NCBI RefSeq assembly: GCF_900129425.1
Contig: NZ_LT670817.1
Location: 3,100,001-3,164,000 of the forward strand
DNA length: 64,000 bases
Direction: 5' to 3'
Origin: Bradyrhizobium erythrophlei
Lineage (GTDB): Bacteria; Pseudomonadota; Alphaproteobacteria; Rhizobiales; Xanthobacteraceae
Within the stretch, counting starts at the first letter, position 1; each line of letters begins with the position of its first letter. The notes under the pieces were generated by a model, which saw nothing but the letters and a program-made list of their open reading frames with translations, was not told the DNA's origin and did no database searches. Made by a program: the position numbers and the translations under genes. Below are positions 8,410 through 16,865 of this stretch, piece by piece.

Positions 8410-8565
8410 GTGAATTACCACCTGATCTGCGTCCACCCCTTCGGCAAGTACGTCAAAGGGCAGAAGATCACCGACCCGGCTCTTGTCGAGCAGCTGCGCA
8501 AGGCTCGCGACCGTCACTTCGTAAAGATCCCTGCGCCCGCCGCTGAGCCCGCGAAGGCCGAGTAA
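8410..8565 (+). CDS. 51-residue phage protein, unknown
   Basis: A GTG start is preceded by AAGGGG at 8394-8400. The product NYHLICVHPFGKYVKGQKITDP... ends in an Ala/Pro/Lys tail (PAPAAEPAKAE). This resembles the very short proteins often found before the sheath gene of myoviruses. No function is known. It is the last gene before a clear terminator. Confidence 0.6.
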   Translation: MNYHLICVHPFGKYVKGQKITDPALVEQLRKARDRHFVKIPAPAAEPAKAE

Positions 8566-8605
8566 TCGCGCAGCCGACCAACCCACCCATCCCTTTCCCG
8601 ATGAA

Positions 8606-8629
8606 CCCGCCCTTTGAGGCGGGTTTTTT
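8606..8629 (+). terminator. rho-independent terminator
   Basis: CCCGCC (8606-8611) pairs with GGCGGG (8618-8623) across a 6-base loop and is followed by six T. It divides the head operon from the sheath-tube operon. Confidence 0.9.
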
Positions 8630-8645
8630 ATTGGAGCCAACTTAA

Positions 8646-10607
8646 ATGTCCAACACCTTCCTTGATGGGCAGCAGAACCTTTCGGCGCTGACGGTCCCCG
8701 GCGTCTATGGCGATATCGTCCTGCCCACCGGGATGATCCTCGGCACGGCCACGAATATCGAGGGCCTTGTCGGCGTCGGAAGCTGGGGCCCGCTCAATGC
8801 GCGCATCCCGATGTCGACCCCCGCCGATGCTGCGCTCAACGTCGGCCCTCCGGTGATCCGGCCCTACGACATCTCGACGTACATTGCTGCGGCGTCGCAG
8901 GTTGGCGGCGCGATCGGCTTCTACGGCATCCGCGTCTCCGACGGCACCGATACGGCCGCGACTGCGACGATCCAGTCCGCGATCACGATCACCGGCAAAT
9001 ACACCGGCATTCTCGGCAACGGCATCCAGTTCTCGATCCAGAACGGCAGCCTGGCCAACAGCTTCATGGGCGTCGTGGCCTTCCCGGGCTATCCGCCGGA
9101 GCAGTTCAACAACATTCTTGGGCCGACGCCCGCGAGCGCCGCCTATACGTTCTCTGCCAATCCGGCGGCGAATGACGTGATCACCATTGCCGGCACCGCG
9201 GTTACCTTCGTGAACGCAACTCCGACCGGAAACGAGGTGCTGATCGGCACGACTCTGGCCTTCACGCTGTCGAACCTGCTGGCGATGCTGCTGACTTCGA
9301 CCGATACGGGCCTGTCGAAGTGCAACTACGCCCTTGCCGGCAGCGTGCTGAAGGTTATCGCCAGCCAGACCGCCGACGGCGGCGTTAATGCCGGCACCGC
9401 CGGCAATTCGTTGACGGTGGCGAAAACCTCGACAGCCATCACGGTGTCGGGAGCCACACTCTCCGGCGGCACCGGCACCTGGCAGACGTTCTGGACCAAT
9501 CTCGCCAACGCCATCAACAACGGCACGCCCTATCACGGGCCCTCTGCCTATGTGATCGCCACCGCGGAGACCTCGACAGTGGCTCCGACCCTGTCGACGA
9601 CGGTCCAGCTCTCTGGCGGAACCGACGGTGCAGCAAACGTCACCGACGCGACGCTGATGGGTGAGGACGTCTCGCCGCGCACCGGCATGTATGCGCTGCG
9701 CAACTCGCTGTGCGACTGCTTCACGCTGTGCGATCTGTCGACGGAAGCCGACTACGCGGCGATCGTGTCGTTCGGTCTTTCCGAGACCATGCTGCCGATC
9801 TTCGCCACGACCTCGGGCGACACCGTCGCCGACGCGCTCTCGATCCGGGTCAATGCCGGCATCGACAGTCCATGGTTCTGGCTGATCGTGGGCGACTATC
9901 CGACGTTTTATGACAGCTACAACGGCGTCTCGCGTCTCATCAATCCGAGCGCGTTCGGCATCGGCATCGTCGGCAATCTGTCGCCGCAGCAGTCGCCGTT
10001 GAACAAGCCGCTGCAGGGCGTCTCCGCCACGCAGACCTCGACGCTGGGCCAAACCTACAGCGACACCGAACTGTCGCAGATCAACACCGGCGGCATCGAC
10101 GTCATCCTGCCGGCGTCCCAGTCGCCGGGCGGGAACTACTACTCGTTCGCCACGGGCCGCAACGCTTCGAGCAACACGGCGGCGAACGGCGTCGAATACA
10201 CCCGCATGACCAACTTCCTGATCCGCGCCGCGCAGAGCAAGGCGGCCGGCAGCTTCATTGGTCAGTTGCAGTCGATCCAGCCGACCGACGAGACGCGCGC
10301 AAACGCAAAGTCTCTGTTCGACGGCTTCTCGGCGCAGCTTGCGTCCGCGTCGGTAGGTCTCGGCATCAACGGACAGGGCATGATCGACACGCCTTGGCTG
10401 GTGCAGTGCGACGCCAACAACAACCCGGCCAACCTGCAGGCGCTCGGTTACCTGTTCCTCTACTGGCAGGTCCGCTACCTCAACGTCATCCGATATTTCG
10501 TCGTCAAATTCCAGGGCGGCGGCAACGTCACGGTGACGGTGCAGTCCACGCCGCCGAGCCCGTCGCAGTTCACGAGCGCGGCCAACACCTCGACGACGCA
10601 GTCCTAA
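8646..10607 (+). CDS. contractile tail sheath protein
   Basis: The 653-residue sheath subunit polymerises around the tail tube and contracts on infection. The N-terminal TVPGVYGDIVLPTGMILGTA and the LVGVGSWGPLNARIPM segment are typical sheath openings, and the C-terminal half (SPWFWLIVGDYPTFYD, NPSAFGIGIVGNLSPQQSPLNKPL) is the conserved sheath core. Residues about 165-320 are Thr/Ala-rich (GTAVTFVNATPTGNEVL), an inserted exposed domain common in large sheaths. This gene shows that the prophage is myovirus-like. Confidence 0.9.
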   Translation: MSNTFLDGQQNLSALTVPGVYGDIVLPTGMILGTATNIEGLVGVGSWGPLNARIPMSTPADAALNVGPPVIRPYDISTYIAAASQVGGAIGFYGIRVSDGTDTAATATIQSAITITGKYTGILGNGIQFSIQNGSLANSFMGVVAFPGYPPEQFNNILGPTPASAAYTFSANPAANDVITIAGTAVTFVNATPTGNEVLIGTTLAFTLSNLLAMLLTSTDTGLSKCNYALAGSVLKVIASQTADGGVNAGTAGNSLTVAKTSTAITVSGATLSGGTGTWQTFWTNLANAINNGTPYHGPSAYVIATAETSTVAPTLSTTVQLSGGTDGAANVTDATLMGEDVSPRTGMYALRNSLCDCFTLCDLSTEADYAAIVSFGLSETMLPIFATTSGDTVADALSIRVNAGIDSPWFWLIVGDYPTFYDSYNGVSRLINPSAFGIGIVGNLSPQQSPLNKPLQGVSATQTSTLGQTYSDTELSQINTGGIDVILPASQSPGGNYYSFATGRNASSNTAANGVEYTRMTNFLIRAAQSKAAGSFIGQLQSIQPTDETRANAKSLFDGFSAQLASASVGLGINGQGMIDTPWLVQCDANNNPANLQALGYLFLYWQVRYLNVIRYFVVKFQGGGNVTVTVQSTPPSPSQFTSAANTSTTQS

Positions 10608-10610
10608 TCC

Positions 10611-10642
10611 GATCGGGCGGCCGCAGCGAGCGGCCGCCGATC
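10611..10642 (+). terminator. long GC hairpin after the sheath gene
   Basis: GATCG plus GCGGCCGC (10611-10624, one bulged G) pairs with GCGGCCGC plus CGATC (10630-10642). No T tract follows, so it may be an attenuator or an mRNA-stabilising hairpin that sets the sheath:tube ratio rather than a true terminator. Confidence 0.4.
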
Positions 10643-10708
10643 ACCTTCACCCGAAAATTCAAAAACTGATGCCGACGTGCGCAAGCCGCGCGGCGAAGGA
10701 GCGATTCT

Positions 10709-11146
10709 ATGCCCGTTAATGGAATGAATGTCGGCGTCGACTATTCCATCAGCTACTACGATGGCACGTCCGGAACGCTGATCGACCTCGGCGACGTCCA
10801 GGACGTGAGGATTTCGGCGCAGAAGCACGACATCAAGTCGATGCCGTACAACGCGCCGCCCCGCTACGGCTTCGTGCCCGACGGGTTCAAGATCGACTTC
10901 ACGATCACGCGCACCGGCTCGGCCATCGAGGACTTCATGGTGGCGGCCGAAGCCTCGTTCAACGCCGGCCAGGTGCAGAGCGCCGGCTATCTCAACGAGA
11001 CCATCACCAATCCCGACGGCAGCGTGTCGCGCTACCAGTACACGGGCTTCGTGGTCTTCCTGACCGACCACGGCAACATCTCGCGCGACAAGAACGTCAC
11101 GCTTGCGCTGACGGGATACGCCTCCACCAAGGTCTCGATCGCTTAA
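10709..11146 (+). CDS. tail tube protein
   Basis: This 145-residue protein follows the sheath gene, the classic order for sheath and tube. Residues 25-60 (DLGDVQDVRISAQKHDIKSMPYN) and the RYGFVPDGFKIDFTITRTGSAIEDF segment suit the beta-sandwich tube fold, with the C-terminal strand region KNVTLALTGYASTK. It forms the inner conduit of the contractile tail. AGGAGCG precedes the ATG. Assignment is by order and fold pattern. Confidence 0.8.
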   Translation: MPVNGMNVGVDYSISYYDGTSGTLIDLGDVQDVRISAQKHDIKSMPYNAPPRYGFVPDGFKIDFTITRTGSAIEDFMVAAEASFNAGQVQSAGYLNETITNPDGSVSRYQYTGFVVFLTDHGNISRDKNVTLALTGYASTKVSIA

Positions 11147-11185
11147 GCGATCCCACCGCCAACCCTCCCCACAGGAAAAAAGTAA

Positions 11186-11569
11186 ATGACCACGCAAAGC
11201 GAGATCATTCTCGCGCGCTACAAGCGCGTCGAGAGGGAAGCCGACGCCTTTGGGCGTCTGATCGGTGTCCGCAAGCTTAAACCGAGTGAGCAGACCAAGG
11301 TCGCCGGCTACACCGCCGACCTCTCCGGCGCCGACGAGGTCTTCACTCCGGACGGAAGGAAGGTCAACTTTCCGCACCGCATACCGCTCTTGGTCGCGGC
11401 TGCGGTCTGCGAGATCGACAACTTGCCGATCCCGTTCGCGAAGAGCCGCGCCGAACTCGATGCGATCTATGATCGTCTCGACGAAGAGGGTCTTGCCGCC
11501 GCAAGCCGCGCCGTCGCGCGGCTGCAGGTCGATGCTGTTACTGATCCGAACGACGCCGCAAAAAACTAA
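11186..11569 (+). CDS. tail assembly chaperone G (unshifted product)
   Basis: The 127-residue protein lies between the tube and tail-lysin/tape-measure genes, where tail-assembly chaperones are encoded. The LGVRKLKPSEQTKVAGYT-like region and an acidic-basic helical tail are typical. It terminates at TAA just after the heptamer A AAA AAC, a programmed -1 frameshift site; ribosomes that slip make the longer G-T form. The chaperone coats the tape measure during tube polymerisation and is absent from the finished virion. It has its own AGGAAAA ribosome site. Confidence 0.8.
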   Translation: MTTQSEIILARYKRVEREADAFGRLIGVRKLKPSEQTKVAGYTADLSGADEVFTPDGRKVNFPHRIPLLVAAAVCEIDNLPIPFAKSRAELDAIYDRLDEEGLAAASRAVARLQVDAVTDPNDAAKN

Positions 11570-11745
11570 CCGAGGACTCCGTTCTCCGGCTCATTTGCTG
11601 GAACATCAAGAACGGAGTCCCGTTCGACGTCGCCCACGAGATGGATGACTGGGAGATGCTTGGCTACGCCATCATTTTCGCCCAGCTCGAAAACGGCAAC
11701 AAAGAGTGGGACTGGGACGGCATGCGCTTCATCGATCGGCGGTAA
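11186..11745 (+). CDS. tail assembly chaperone G-T, -1 frameshift fusion
   Basis: Reading frame 0 to base 11566 and then stepping back one base gives an in-frame extension from CTA at 11566 to TAA at 11743-11745. It adds about 60 residues (LTEDSVLRLICWNIKNGVPF..., ending GMRFIDRR). The extension has no start codon or ribosome site of its own, and its pattern (FDVAHEMDDWEMLGYAII) matches T-type chaperone domains. This arrangement is conserved in tailed phages even when the sequences are not. The shift ratio sets chaperone stoichiometry and cannot be judged here. Confidence 0.8.
11560..11566 (+). promoter_or_regulatory. -1 ribosomal slippery heptamer AAAAAAC
   Basis: In phase the site reads GCA AAA AAC TAA, so A AAA AAC has the ideal X XXY YYZ form, with the zero-frame stop directly behind it. 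The -1 frame then stays open for 60 codons. It lies at the end of the G chaperone gene, where such sites are expected. Confidence 0.85.
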
Positions 11746-11751
11746 CGTCTC

Positions 11752-13014
11752 ATGCATGTCGGCAAGATCACGGTCAACGGCAGGGTCGTCGGGACCGTCA
11801 CACTTCTCGATAATGCGCCGGCGTCTCCCCCGACGCCGGTCCTTGCCAGCTACGAGGGCATGGATTTCGCGCCCGGCGAGTATGGGGGCGCTGATGGAGG
11901 CGGGGGCTTCGGTGCGGGGTCGCGTCAGCATCCGGTGCCCAGCCGCGGTGACGTCAAGGGTGCCTATCCGGACGTCAACATTCATGACCCGTCCCCGACG
12001 GGTGGCAGCAGGGTCTATGGCGGCCTCGCTGACGCACGCGACCGCGCGCGCCAGGAGCTCAAGGACAAGCCTTGGCTCAACGACAAGGCCATGCACATCT
12101 TCGCGGGCGAGAACCCCGATCCCACCGCGTCGACATCGTTGTGGGAGAGCGCCATCAACCGCGCCGCCGTTCGTGGCACCAGTCTCGAACAAGAGCTGCG
12201 CACGACGAGCGAGGGCGGCTACTACGCCGGCTGGAGCGACAACATCTCGCCTCAGACCCGCAAGACGCTGGAAGCAAGCCGCGACCGCGCGCTGAATTAC
12301 TCCAACACCTCGAACTACGCCACCGACAACGCCTCCAACCAGCCCGGCAACAGGCTGGCCGAACGCGATGTGACCAGTGGCCGCTTTCAGGAGCGGGCGG
12401 TCCAGAATCGCGAGCATTTCTTCGCCCCGCTCGGCGAAAGCCCCAAATGGCACGAAAAATGGAGCAGCCTCGTCAACGAGAGCGAGGCCAAGCAGGCGGC
12501 GGACCCGAGCACAGCGGCATCAGCTGCGGCTGCCGCCCCCGACATTGCCGGACAGCCCGGCCGTGTCCCGGGCGTCGAGCCGAAGGCCTTCATCATGCAT
12601 CACACCGGCGGCCGCGGATCTGTGCAGGGCGTCGAGGACACCCTCAACCAGCGCGGCCTTGGTGTCGAATACATCATGGACCGCGACGGCAAGATCACAG
12701 CCTTCGGCCCGGCTGGCTCGAAGCACATCCTGTCCGGCTGGGGTAAGGGCGCAGGCCTCAACAACGACAACACAGTCGGCATGGAGGTGATCGCCAAGGA
12801 CAATAACGACGTGACGCCGGCGCAGGTCGCCGCAGCGAGAGCCTTCATCGCCAAAAACTATCCCGATACGCCGGTTTACGGGCACGGCGAGGTCAACCCC
12901 GGCCACAAGGAGGCCGACGAGGGCCTGACCATCGCCAACGCCATCCGCGCCGATCGCGCTCGCGAGACGGCCGACGTCGGCAAGAAGACCGCCGCGGACG
13001 ACGGCAAGATCTGA
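11752..13014 (+). CDS. tail-associated cell-wall hydrolase with N-acetylmuramoyl-L-alanine amidase domain
   Basis: In this 420-residue protein the C-terminal domain (about 270-405) has the amidase-2/PGRP zinc pattern: H283/H284 in FIMHHTGG, H378 in YGHGEVN and H385 in GHKEADEG. The enzyme would cut the muramyl-alanine bond. Residues about 80-200 (DKPWLNDKAMHIFAGENPD... then SEGGYYAGW) look like a second, unassigned muralytic or peptidase-like module, separated by an Ala-rich linker. Lying between tail chaperones and tape measure, it is probably a virion-associated lysin that opens peptidoglycan during injection rather than the main endolysin. Confidence 0.75.
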   Translation: MHVGKITVNGRVVGTVTLLDNAPASPPTPVLASYEGMDFAPGEYGGADGGGGFGAGSRQHPVPSRGDVKGAYPDVNIHDPSPTGGSRVYGGLADARDRARQELKDKPWLNDKAMHIFAGENPDPTASTSLWESAINRAAVRGTSLEQELRTTSEGGYYAGWSDNISPQTRKTLEASRDRALNYSNTSNYATDNASNQPGNRLAERDVTSGRFQERAVQNREHFFAPLGESPKWHEKWSSLVNESEAKQAADPSTAASAAAAAPDIAGQPGRVPGVEPKAFIMHHTGGRGSVQGVEDTLNQRGLGVEYIMDRDGKITAFGPAGSKHILSGWGKGAGLNNDNTVGMEVIAKDNNDVTPAQVAAARAFIAKNYPDTPVYGHGEVNPGHKEADEGLTIANAIRADRARETADVGKKTAADDGKI

Positions 13015-13032
13015 TCCGGAGACCGCAGCACC

Positions 13033-13497
13033 ATGAAAGAGTTCTCGCTGCTCGGCTTCATCGAGCACGTCGCCGTCATGGGCCTTGAGGTGGAGCACGC
13101 CAACCACCACGCGCTTGAAGAGGTCGGCAAGCTCGTCACCAAGGAAGTCTACCGCGTCATCGGCACTTACGATTACGGCTGGCCAGAACTGGCCCCGTCA
13201 ACGCAGGACGACCGCGAAAGCCACGGCTTCGCCCCCGACGAGCCGCTCAAGCGCACCGGCGAGATGCGCGACTCGGTCTGGTACAAGGTCGGTCACGATG
13301 AGGTGACCGTCGGCACCGATAGCCAGATTGCGGTCTGGCAGGAGCTGGGTACGAGCCGCATTCCGCCTCGGCCTTTTCTTCAAGGGGCGGCGCAGCACAA
13401 AATGCCGGAGGCGCTCGACATCATCGGGCGCGCAACGGTGGCTGCCTTGTCCGGAGAGATGGTAGGGGGCGCCAACTCGATCGTACCGAAGAAGTAG
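13033..13497 (+). CDS. HK97 gp10-like tail completion protein
   Basis: This 154-residue protein has the pattern of HK97-gp10-type tail components. The helical N-terminus is followed by LKRTGEMRDSVWYKVG, by DEVTVGTDSQIAVWQELGTSRIPPRPFL, and by a C-terminal helix. The phrase ELGT.RIPPRPFL is particularly typical. CCGGAGACC precedes the ATG. In other phages the gene lies next to the tail terminator; here it sits just before the inserted antisense gene and the tape measure. Confidence 0.75.
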   Translation: MKEFSLLGFIEHVAVMGLEVEHANHHALEEVGKLVTKEVYRVIGTYDYGWPELAPSTQDDRESHGFAPDEPLKRTGEMRDSVWYKVGHDEVTVGTDSQIAVWQELGTSRIPPRPFLQGAAQHKMPEALDIIGRATVAALSGEMVGGANSIVPKK

Positions 13498-13499
13498 GC

Positions 13500-13512
13500 G
13501 TCGGGGACGGGT
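13500..13512 (+). repeat. 13-bp direct repeat, left copy
   Basis: GTCGGGGACGGGT is found here, immediately downstream of the antisense GIY-YIG gene's stop codon, and again at 13971-13983. The core GGGGACGG also forms the loop and first stem bases of the three capsid-leader hairpins. Confidence 0.7.
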
Positions 13513-14064
13513 CTAGAAAACTACGAGCGCGATCACGCCAGCAAGAAACGCCGCCGAAAGCCAGAAGAACCACCATAGCCACAACGGCGCGCGCCGCGCT
13601 GGCGCGGCCTCTCCGGGCTGGTTCGCCAGATGAATGATCTGCGGGACCATCTCCGGGGAAACTTGCTGGATGGGCTCGCCAAGGCGTTGGGCCGCCTCGA
13701 TGACCGCGCCAATCGCAATCGACGCCGGGACTGCGAACCATTCGTTGTGAATGCGGCGCTGATCCAGAAGGTCGTGGGCGGCGCCCTCGACATTGAAGCC
13801 CGTCCCCGGCGTCACCCCGATGTAGGCGAACTTCAATTCCTGCGCCGAGCCGGTCTGCAGGTCTGAGATCCGCTGGATGGGGTTGGTCGACTGGCCAATC
13901 TTGTGGCCGCCGATGCCGTTGGAGATCACGTAGACGAAAGAGCCGGTCATCTGACCGGCGCCTGAAGCCTGTCGGGGACGGGTTAGCCTTCGCAAGTCGC
14001 TGGGGCCGAAGCTGATACCGGGTCGAATGCCCAAGATGCGCGGGCCGGTAAAGAAAAAACGCAT
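13513..14064 (-). CDS. GIY-YIG (T5orf172-type) nuclease-like protein with C-terminal membrane anchor
   Basis: This is the only reverse-strand gene inside the phage late region. The domain from FVYVISN through HKIGQSTNPIQRISDLQTG (R in the QRISDL helix) to the HNEWFAV segment (Glu) matches the GIY-YIG fold of the T5orf172/MUG113 type. The first tyrosine is V-Y-V and the second motif is degenerate (HKIG). A C-terminal hydrophobic helix (LWLWWFFWLSAAFLAGVIALVVF) would anchor it to a membrane, which is odd for a homing nuclease. The start used here has AAGG seven bases upstream; a second Met at 13950 begins the conserved domain and is the alternative. Nuclease activity is an inference. Confidence 0.65.
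   Translation of the reverse strand: MRFFFTGPRILGIRPGISFGPSDLRRLTRPRQASGAGQMTGSFVYVISNGIGGHKIGQSTNPIQRISDLQTGSAQELKFAYIGVTPGTGFNVEGAAHDLLDQRRIHNEWFAVPASIAIGAVIEAAQRLGEPIQQVSPEMVPQIIHLANQPGEAAPARRAPLWLWWFFWLSAAFLAGVIALVVF
13971..13983 (+). repeat. 13-bp direct repeat, right copy
   Basis: This is the second exact copy of GTCGGGGACGGGT, 471 bases after the first. It lies inside the N-terminal coding part if the longer start of the antisense gene is used, or 20 bases before the shorter start. Locally it can fold as AGCCTGTC/GACGGGTT around GGG. Confidence 0.7.
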
Positions 14065-14089
14065 TCAAACACCTTAAGAGGGTTTCGCC

Positions 14090-16057
14090 GTGTCGGACGC
14101 TTACAAGATTGGCGTTTCCATTGTTCTCGCCAATGGCATGTCGTCCGTCCTTGCCGTTATAGGCAAGGACCTGCTCGGGCTCAAGACGTCGGTCGGTGAG
14201 GTCGAGAAGGGTTTCGGCAAGTGGGGCACCGCCATTGCGGGGGTCGGCCTCATGCTGGGCGGCGCCGGCATCCTCGGCGTCATGACCAAGCTGGTCGAAA
14301 CGGCGGCCGACTTCCAGGATGCGATGACCAAGGTCTCGCAGCTCAATCCGAAGGTCGCCGAACTGGTCAACAACGGCGAGATCAGGAAGCTCTCCTTCGG
14401 CCTCGCCACCAAACTCGGCATGAAGGTGGAGGACGTCGCCAATATTTATGGTGGCGTCTTTGGCGTTCTGCAGGACCCCGAAGAGGCGGAGAAGATTACT
14501 CCGTACGCCGCCCGCTACGCGCGCCTGATGGAGATGCGCCACCCCGGAAGCCATCCCGAGGAGAGCATCAACACCTTGATGCGAGCCGGCGAACTGTCTG
14601 GCCGGCTAAGCACCAATGGGGCCATCGATCCCGAGAAGGTCAAGAAGTGGTTCGACACCGTGGCGCAGCTCCAGGCGGCCACCCACGGTCAGGTCGACGC
14701 GCAGACTTTGCTCGGGCTCGCCCAACAGGCCGGTGGCGGCGCCATGCGAGGCCTCACGGAGGAGGGCTTCGATCATATGGCCATCCTCTCCCAGATGATG
14801 GGAGGCCAGCGCGCCGGCACGGCGCTGCTGTCTCTGCGCAGCCAGATGACCGGCTCCATGATGAAGCGCAATGCCGAGGCGATGCTGGACTACAATGTGC
14901 TGAGGCCGGGAGAGGCGACGAGCGAAGGTGGTCACGTCTCTTTGACTCCGGAGGCGACCAGCCGTTTGCTCGGGATGCTCAATAAGGACCCGGTGAAGTT
15001 CGTCGACTATCTGGTCAAGACGCTTGAGGCGCAGGGGATCACCGATCAGGAACAGCAGATCGAGGCCATCAGCCGGATGGTCGGTCGGCAAACCTCGAAC
15101 CGCGAAATCCAAGACATCCTGCTGTCGCGGCAGCAGATGGAACGTGAAACCACAGGCCTCAAGCAGGGCGCGACCGTCGATGAGGGCCTGGCCGGATTCG
15201 ACCGCAACTTGCACGCGGCCCAGCAGAACCTTGGGGCCGCTTGGCACAACCTTCAGGTCGCGATGGGGGAACAGGAGACGGATAAGTTTGCCGATATCCT
15301 CAACAAAATCGCGAGCGGGTTGAACTCGGTTACCGATAGCATCACGCGGCTCACCCCCGAACAGATGGACAAGATCTTCGAGGTTATCACCGGCATTGCT
15401 GTCGGCATGATCACGATCGGCGGCATCCTCACTGCGGCTTTGGTTACGTCCATTGTCGGCCTGCCGGTCATACTCGGTGCTGCTGGTTTTGCGTTCGCGG
15501 CAGTTGGGGCCACCATCGCCGCCTTCAACTGGGACAAAATTACGGCGAATGCGGAAGGTGCAAGGAAGGACATCCTCTCTTGGGAAAATATAAAGAAAAG
15601 CTTTTCACTCGGCGTGATCGGGGAAGGGCTTTCCTGGGTCGGGGCGCGTATCGTCGATCTGTCTCATCTCGTTGATCACGGTCTCACCACCATGTTCAAT
15701 GGCATCGAGAGCGCGATATCGGGGTTCATCAACTTCATAGAAGGGCTCTACAATCGCGTCAAAGGGCTGGTTGGCCCCTCCGCCCCTCTGCCTGAATCAC
15801 ATACAGCACCTAATGCGTATGGTAGTTGGACGCCTGCTCAGATGTTAGCTGCCGGCATGTCGCCTGTGAGCTTCAACCCCGGCACCGACAGACCGAAGCC
15901 GCAGCCAGTGTCTCTGTCCCTGAACGTCGACGGCCGCACGCTGGCGCAAACCGTCAGTGCGCAACTCGCCGAACTGATGATGTTCCCGACCGGTGCCGGC
16001 GCGCCGGATCACTGGGGTCAGTGGGCCGACGCCGATAGCAACCTGTCGACGACCTAA
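14090..16057 (+). CDS. tail tape measure protein
   Basis: The 655-residue protein sets tail length and is threaded through the tube. A GTG start follows TAAGAGGG. Near the N-terminus is the typical hydrophobic segment (IAGVGLMLGGAGILGVMTKLV, about 45-70), and a second hydrophobic block lies at about 440-490 (ITGIAVGMITIGGILTAALV...). The segment between is long and helical (MTKVSQLNPKVAELVNNGEIRKLS). The C-terminus ends in a linker and a basic-acidic module (VSLSLNVDGRTLAQTVSAQLAELM). Size implies a fairly short tail. Next to the baseplate operon, the assignment is firm. Confidence 0.85.
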   Translation: MSDAYKIGVSIVLANGMSSVLAVIGKDLLGLKTSVGEVEKGFGKWGTAIAGVGLMLGGAGILGVMTKLVETAADFQDAMTKVSQLNPKVAELVNNGEIRKLSFGLATKLGMKVEDVANIYGGVFGVLQDPEEAEKITPYAARYARLMEMRHPGSHPEESINTLMRAGELSGRLSTNGAIDPEKVKKWFDTVAQLQAATHGQVDAQTLLGLAQQAGGGAMRGLTEEGFDHMAILSQMMGGQRAGTALLSLRSQMTGSMMKRNAEAMLDYNVLRPGEATSEGGHVSLTPEATSRLLGMLNKDPVKFVDYLVKTLEAQGITDQEQQIEAISRMVGRQTSNREIQDILLSRQQMERETTGLKQGATVDEGLAGFDRNLHAAQQNLGAAWHNLQVAMGEQETDKFADILNKIASGLNSVTDSITRLTPEQMDKIFEVITGIAVGMITIGGILTAALVTSIVGLPVILGAAGFAFAAVGATIAAFNWDKITANAEGARKDILSWENIKKSFSLGVIGEGLSWVGARIVDLSHLVDHGLTTMFNGIESAISGFINFIEGLYNRVKGLVGPSAPLPESHTAPNAYGSWTPAQMLAAGMSPVSFNPGTDRPKPQPVSLSLNVDGRTLAQTVSAQLAELMMFPTGAGAPDHWGQWADADSNLSTT

Positions 16058-16068
16058 TCGAGCAAACA

Positions 16069-16551
16069 ATGGCTGACGTTCTCACACTCGGAGGCATCGC
16101 CTTCGATGACTTCTCGACGCCTAGCGGCATGGGCGCCGGTGGCAGCCAAGCTATGGTCGTCCACAAGCTGCCCGGCGGCGCGCGTGTCATCGATACCCTC
16201 GGACCTGACGAAGCCCCCATCAATTGGAGCGGCACCTTTTTTGGCAACAACGCGCTGGCGACGGCACTGGCGCTCGATGCGCTGCGCGCCGCCGGCAACG
16301 TCGTCGCGCTGACCTTCGCCGGCCAGTACCGGTCGGTGATTATCGACAAGTTCAGCTACACCATCCGGCGCCTGCCGGTGTGGGTGGAATATTCCGTGTC
16401 CTGCACGGTCTATCAGAACCCGGCGCTGGGCAACCTCACTCCATCAACATCGTCTGTCGACAGCCTCGTCAGCTCAGATCTCGGGACCGCGTCGGGCGCG
16501 GCGTCGGGGTCGGGCACCTCGTCGTCATCGGGCGGAACGATATCGACATGA
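16069..16551 (+). CDS. GpU-like tail protein (DNA-circularisation N-terminal type)
   Basis: The 160-residue protein resembles the beta-rich family that includes P2 gpU and Mu-like circularisation-protein N-terminal domains. Its ILGGIAFDDFSTP-like opening, INWSGTFFG, LDALRAAGNVVALTFAGQYRSVIIDKFS and WVEYSVSCTVYQ segments are typical. Such proteins link the tape-measure complex to the baseplate hub. The C-terminus is a Ser/Gly-rich tail. It overlaps the next gene by 4 bases (ATGA). Confidence 0.7.
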   Translation: MADVLTLGGIAFDDFSTPSGMGAGGSQAMVVHKLPGGARVIDTLGPDEAPINWSGTFFGNNALATALALDALRAAGNVVALTFAGQYRSVIIDKFSYTIRRLPVWVEYSVSCTVYQNPALGNLTPSTSSVDSLVSSDLGTASGAASGSGTSSSSGGTIST

Positions 16552-16865
16552 GCATTCCCACGAACATCACCACCGAACTGACCAACCTGCAGGCTCAGGT
16601 CGCCGCGGCCGCGCCATTGGCGTCGGCCTCGCGCGCCACCGTGCTGGCGATCAAGCTGAATGCGGCTCAGCTCGTCACCGACGTGCAGTCGGCGCTGGTG
16701 GCGCCGAACAACATGCTCGACACGTGGACCGCGCCGCCTGACCCGCCGGCCATGATCGCCGGTATCGAAGGCCTGCTCGCGGCCTCGCAGGATCAATCAA
16801 ATCTGGCGCTGATGCGCGGCGTTACCGGCCGCGCTGCGTCGAACCTGGAACAGTTGCCATCATGA
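16548..16865 (+). CDS. small phage tail protein, unknown
   Basis: The 105-residue helical, Ala-rich protein begins in an ATGA overlap with the U-like gene and ends in an ATGA overlap with the X-like gene, so its coding status is well supported by coupling. No family is recognised. Conserved position between U and X suggests a baseplate or tape-measure accessory role. Confidence 0.7.
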   Translation: MSIPTNITTELTNLQAQVAAAAPLASASRATVLAIKLNAAQLVTDVQSALVAPNNMLDTWTAPPDPPAMIAGIEGLLAASQDQSNLALMRGVTGRAASNLEQLPS

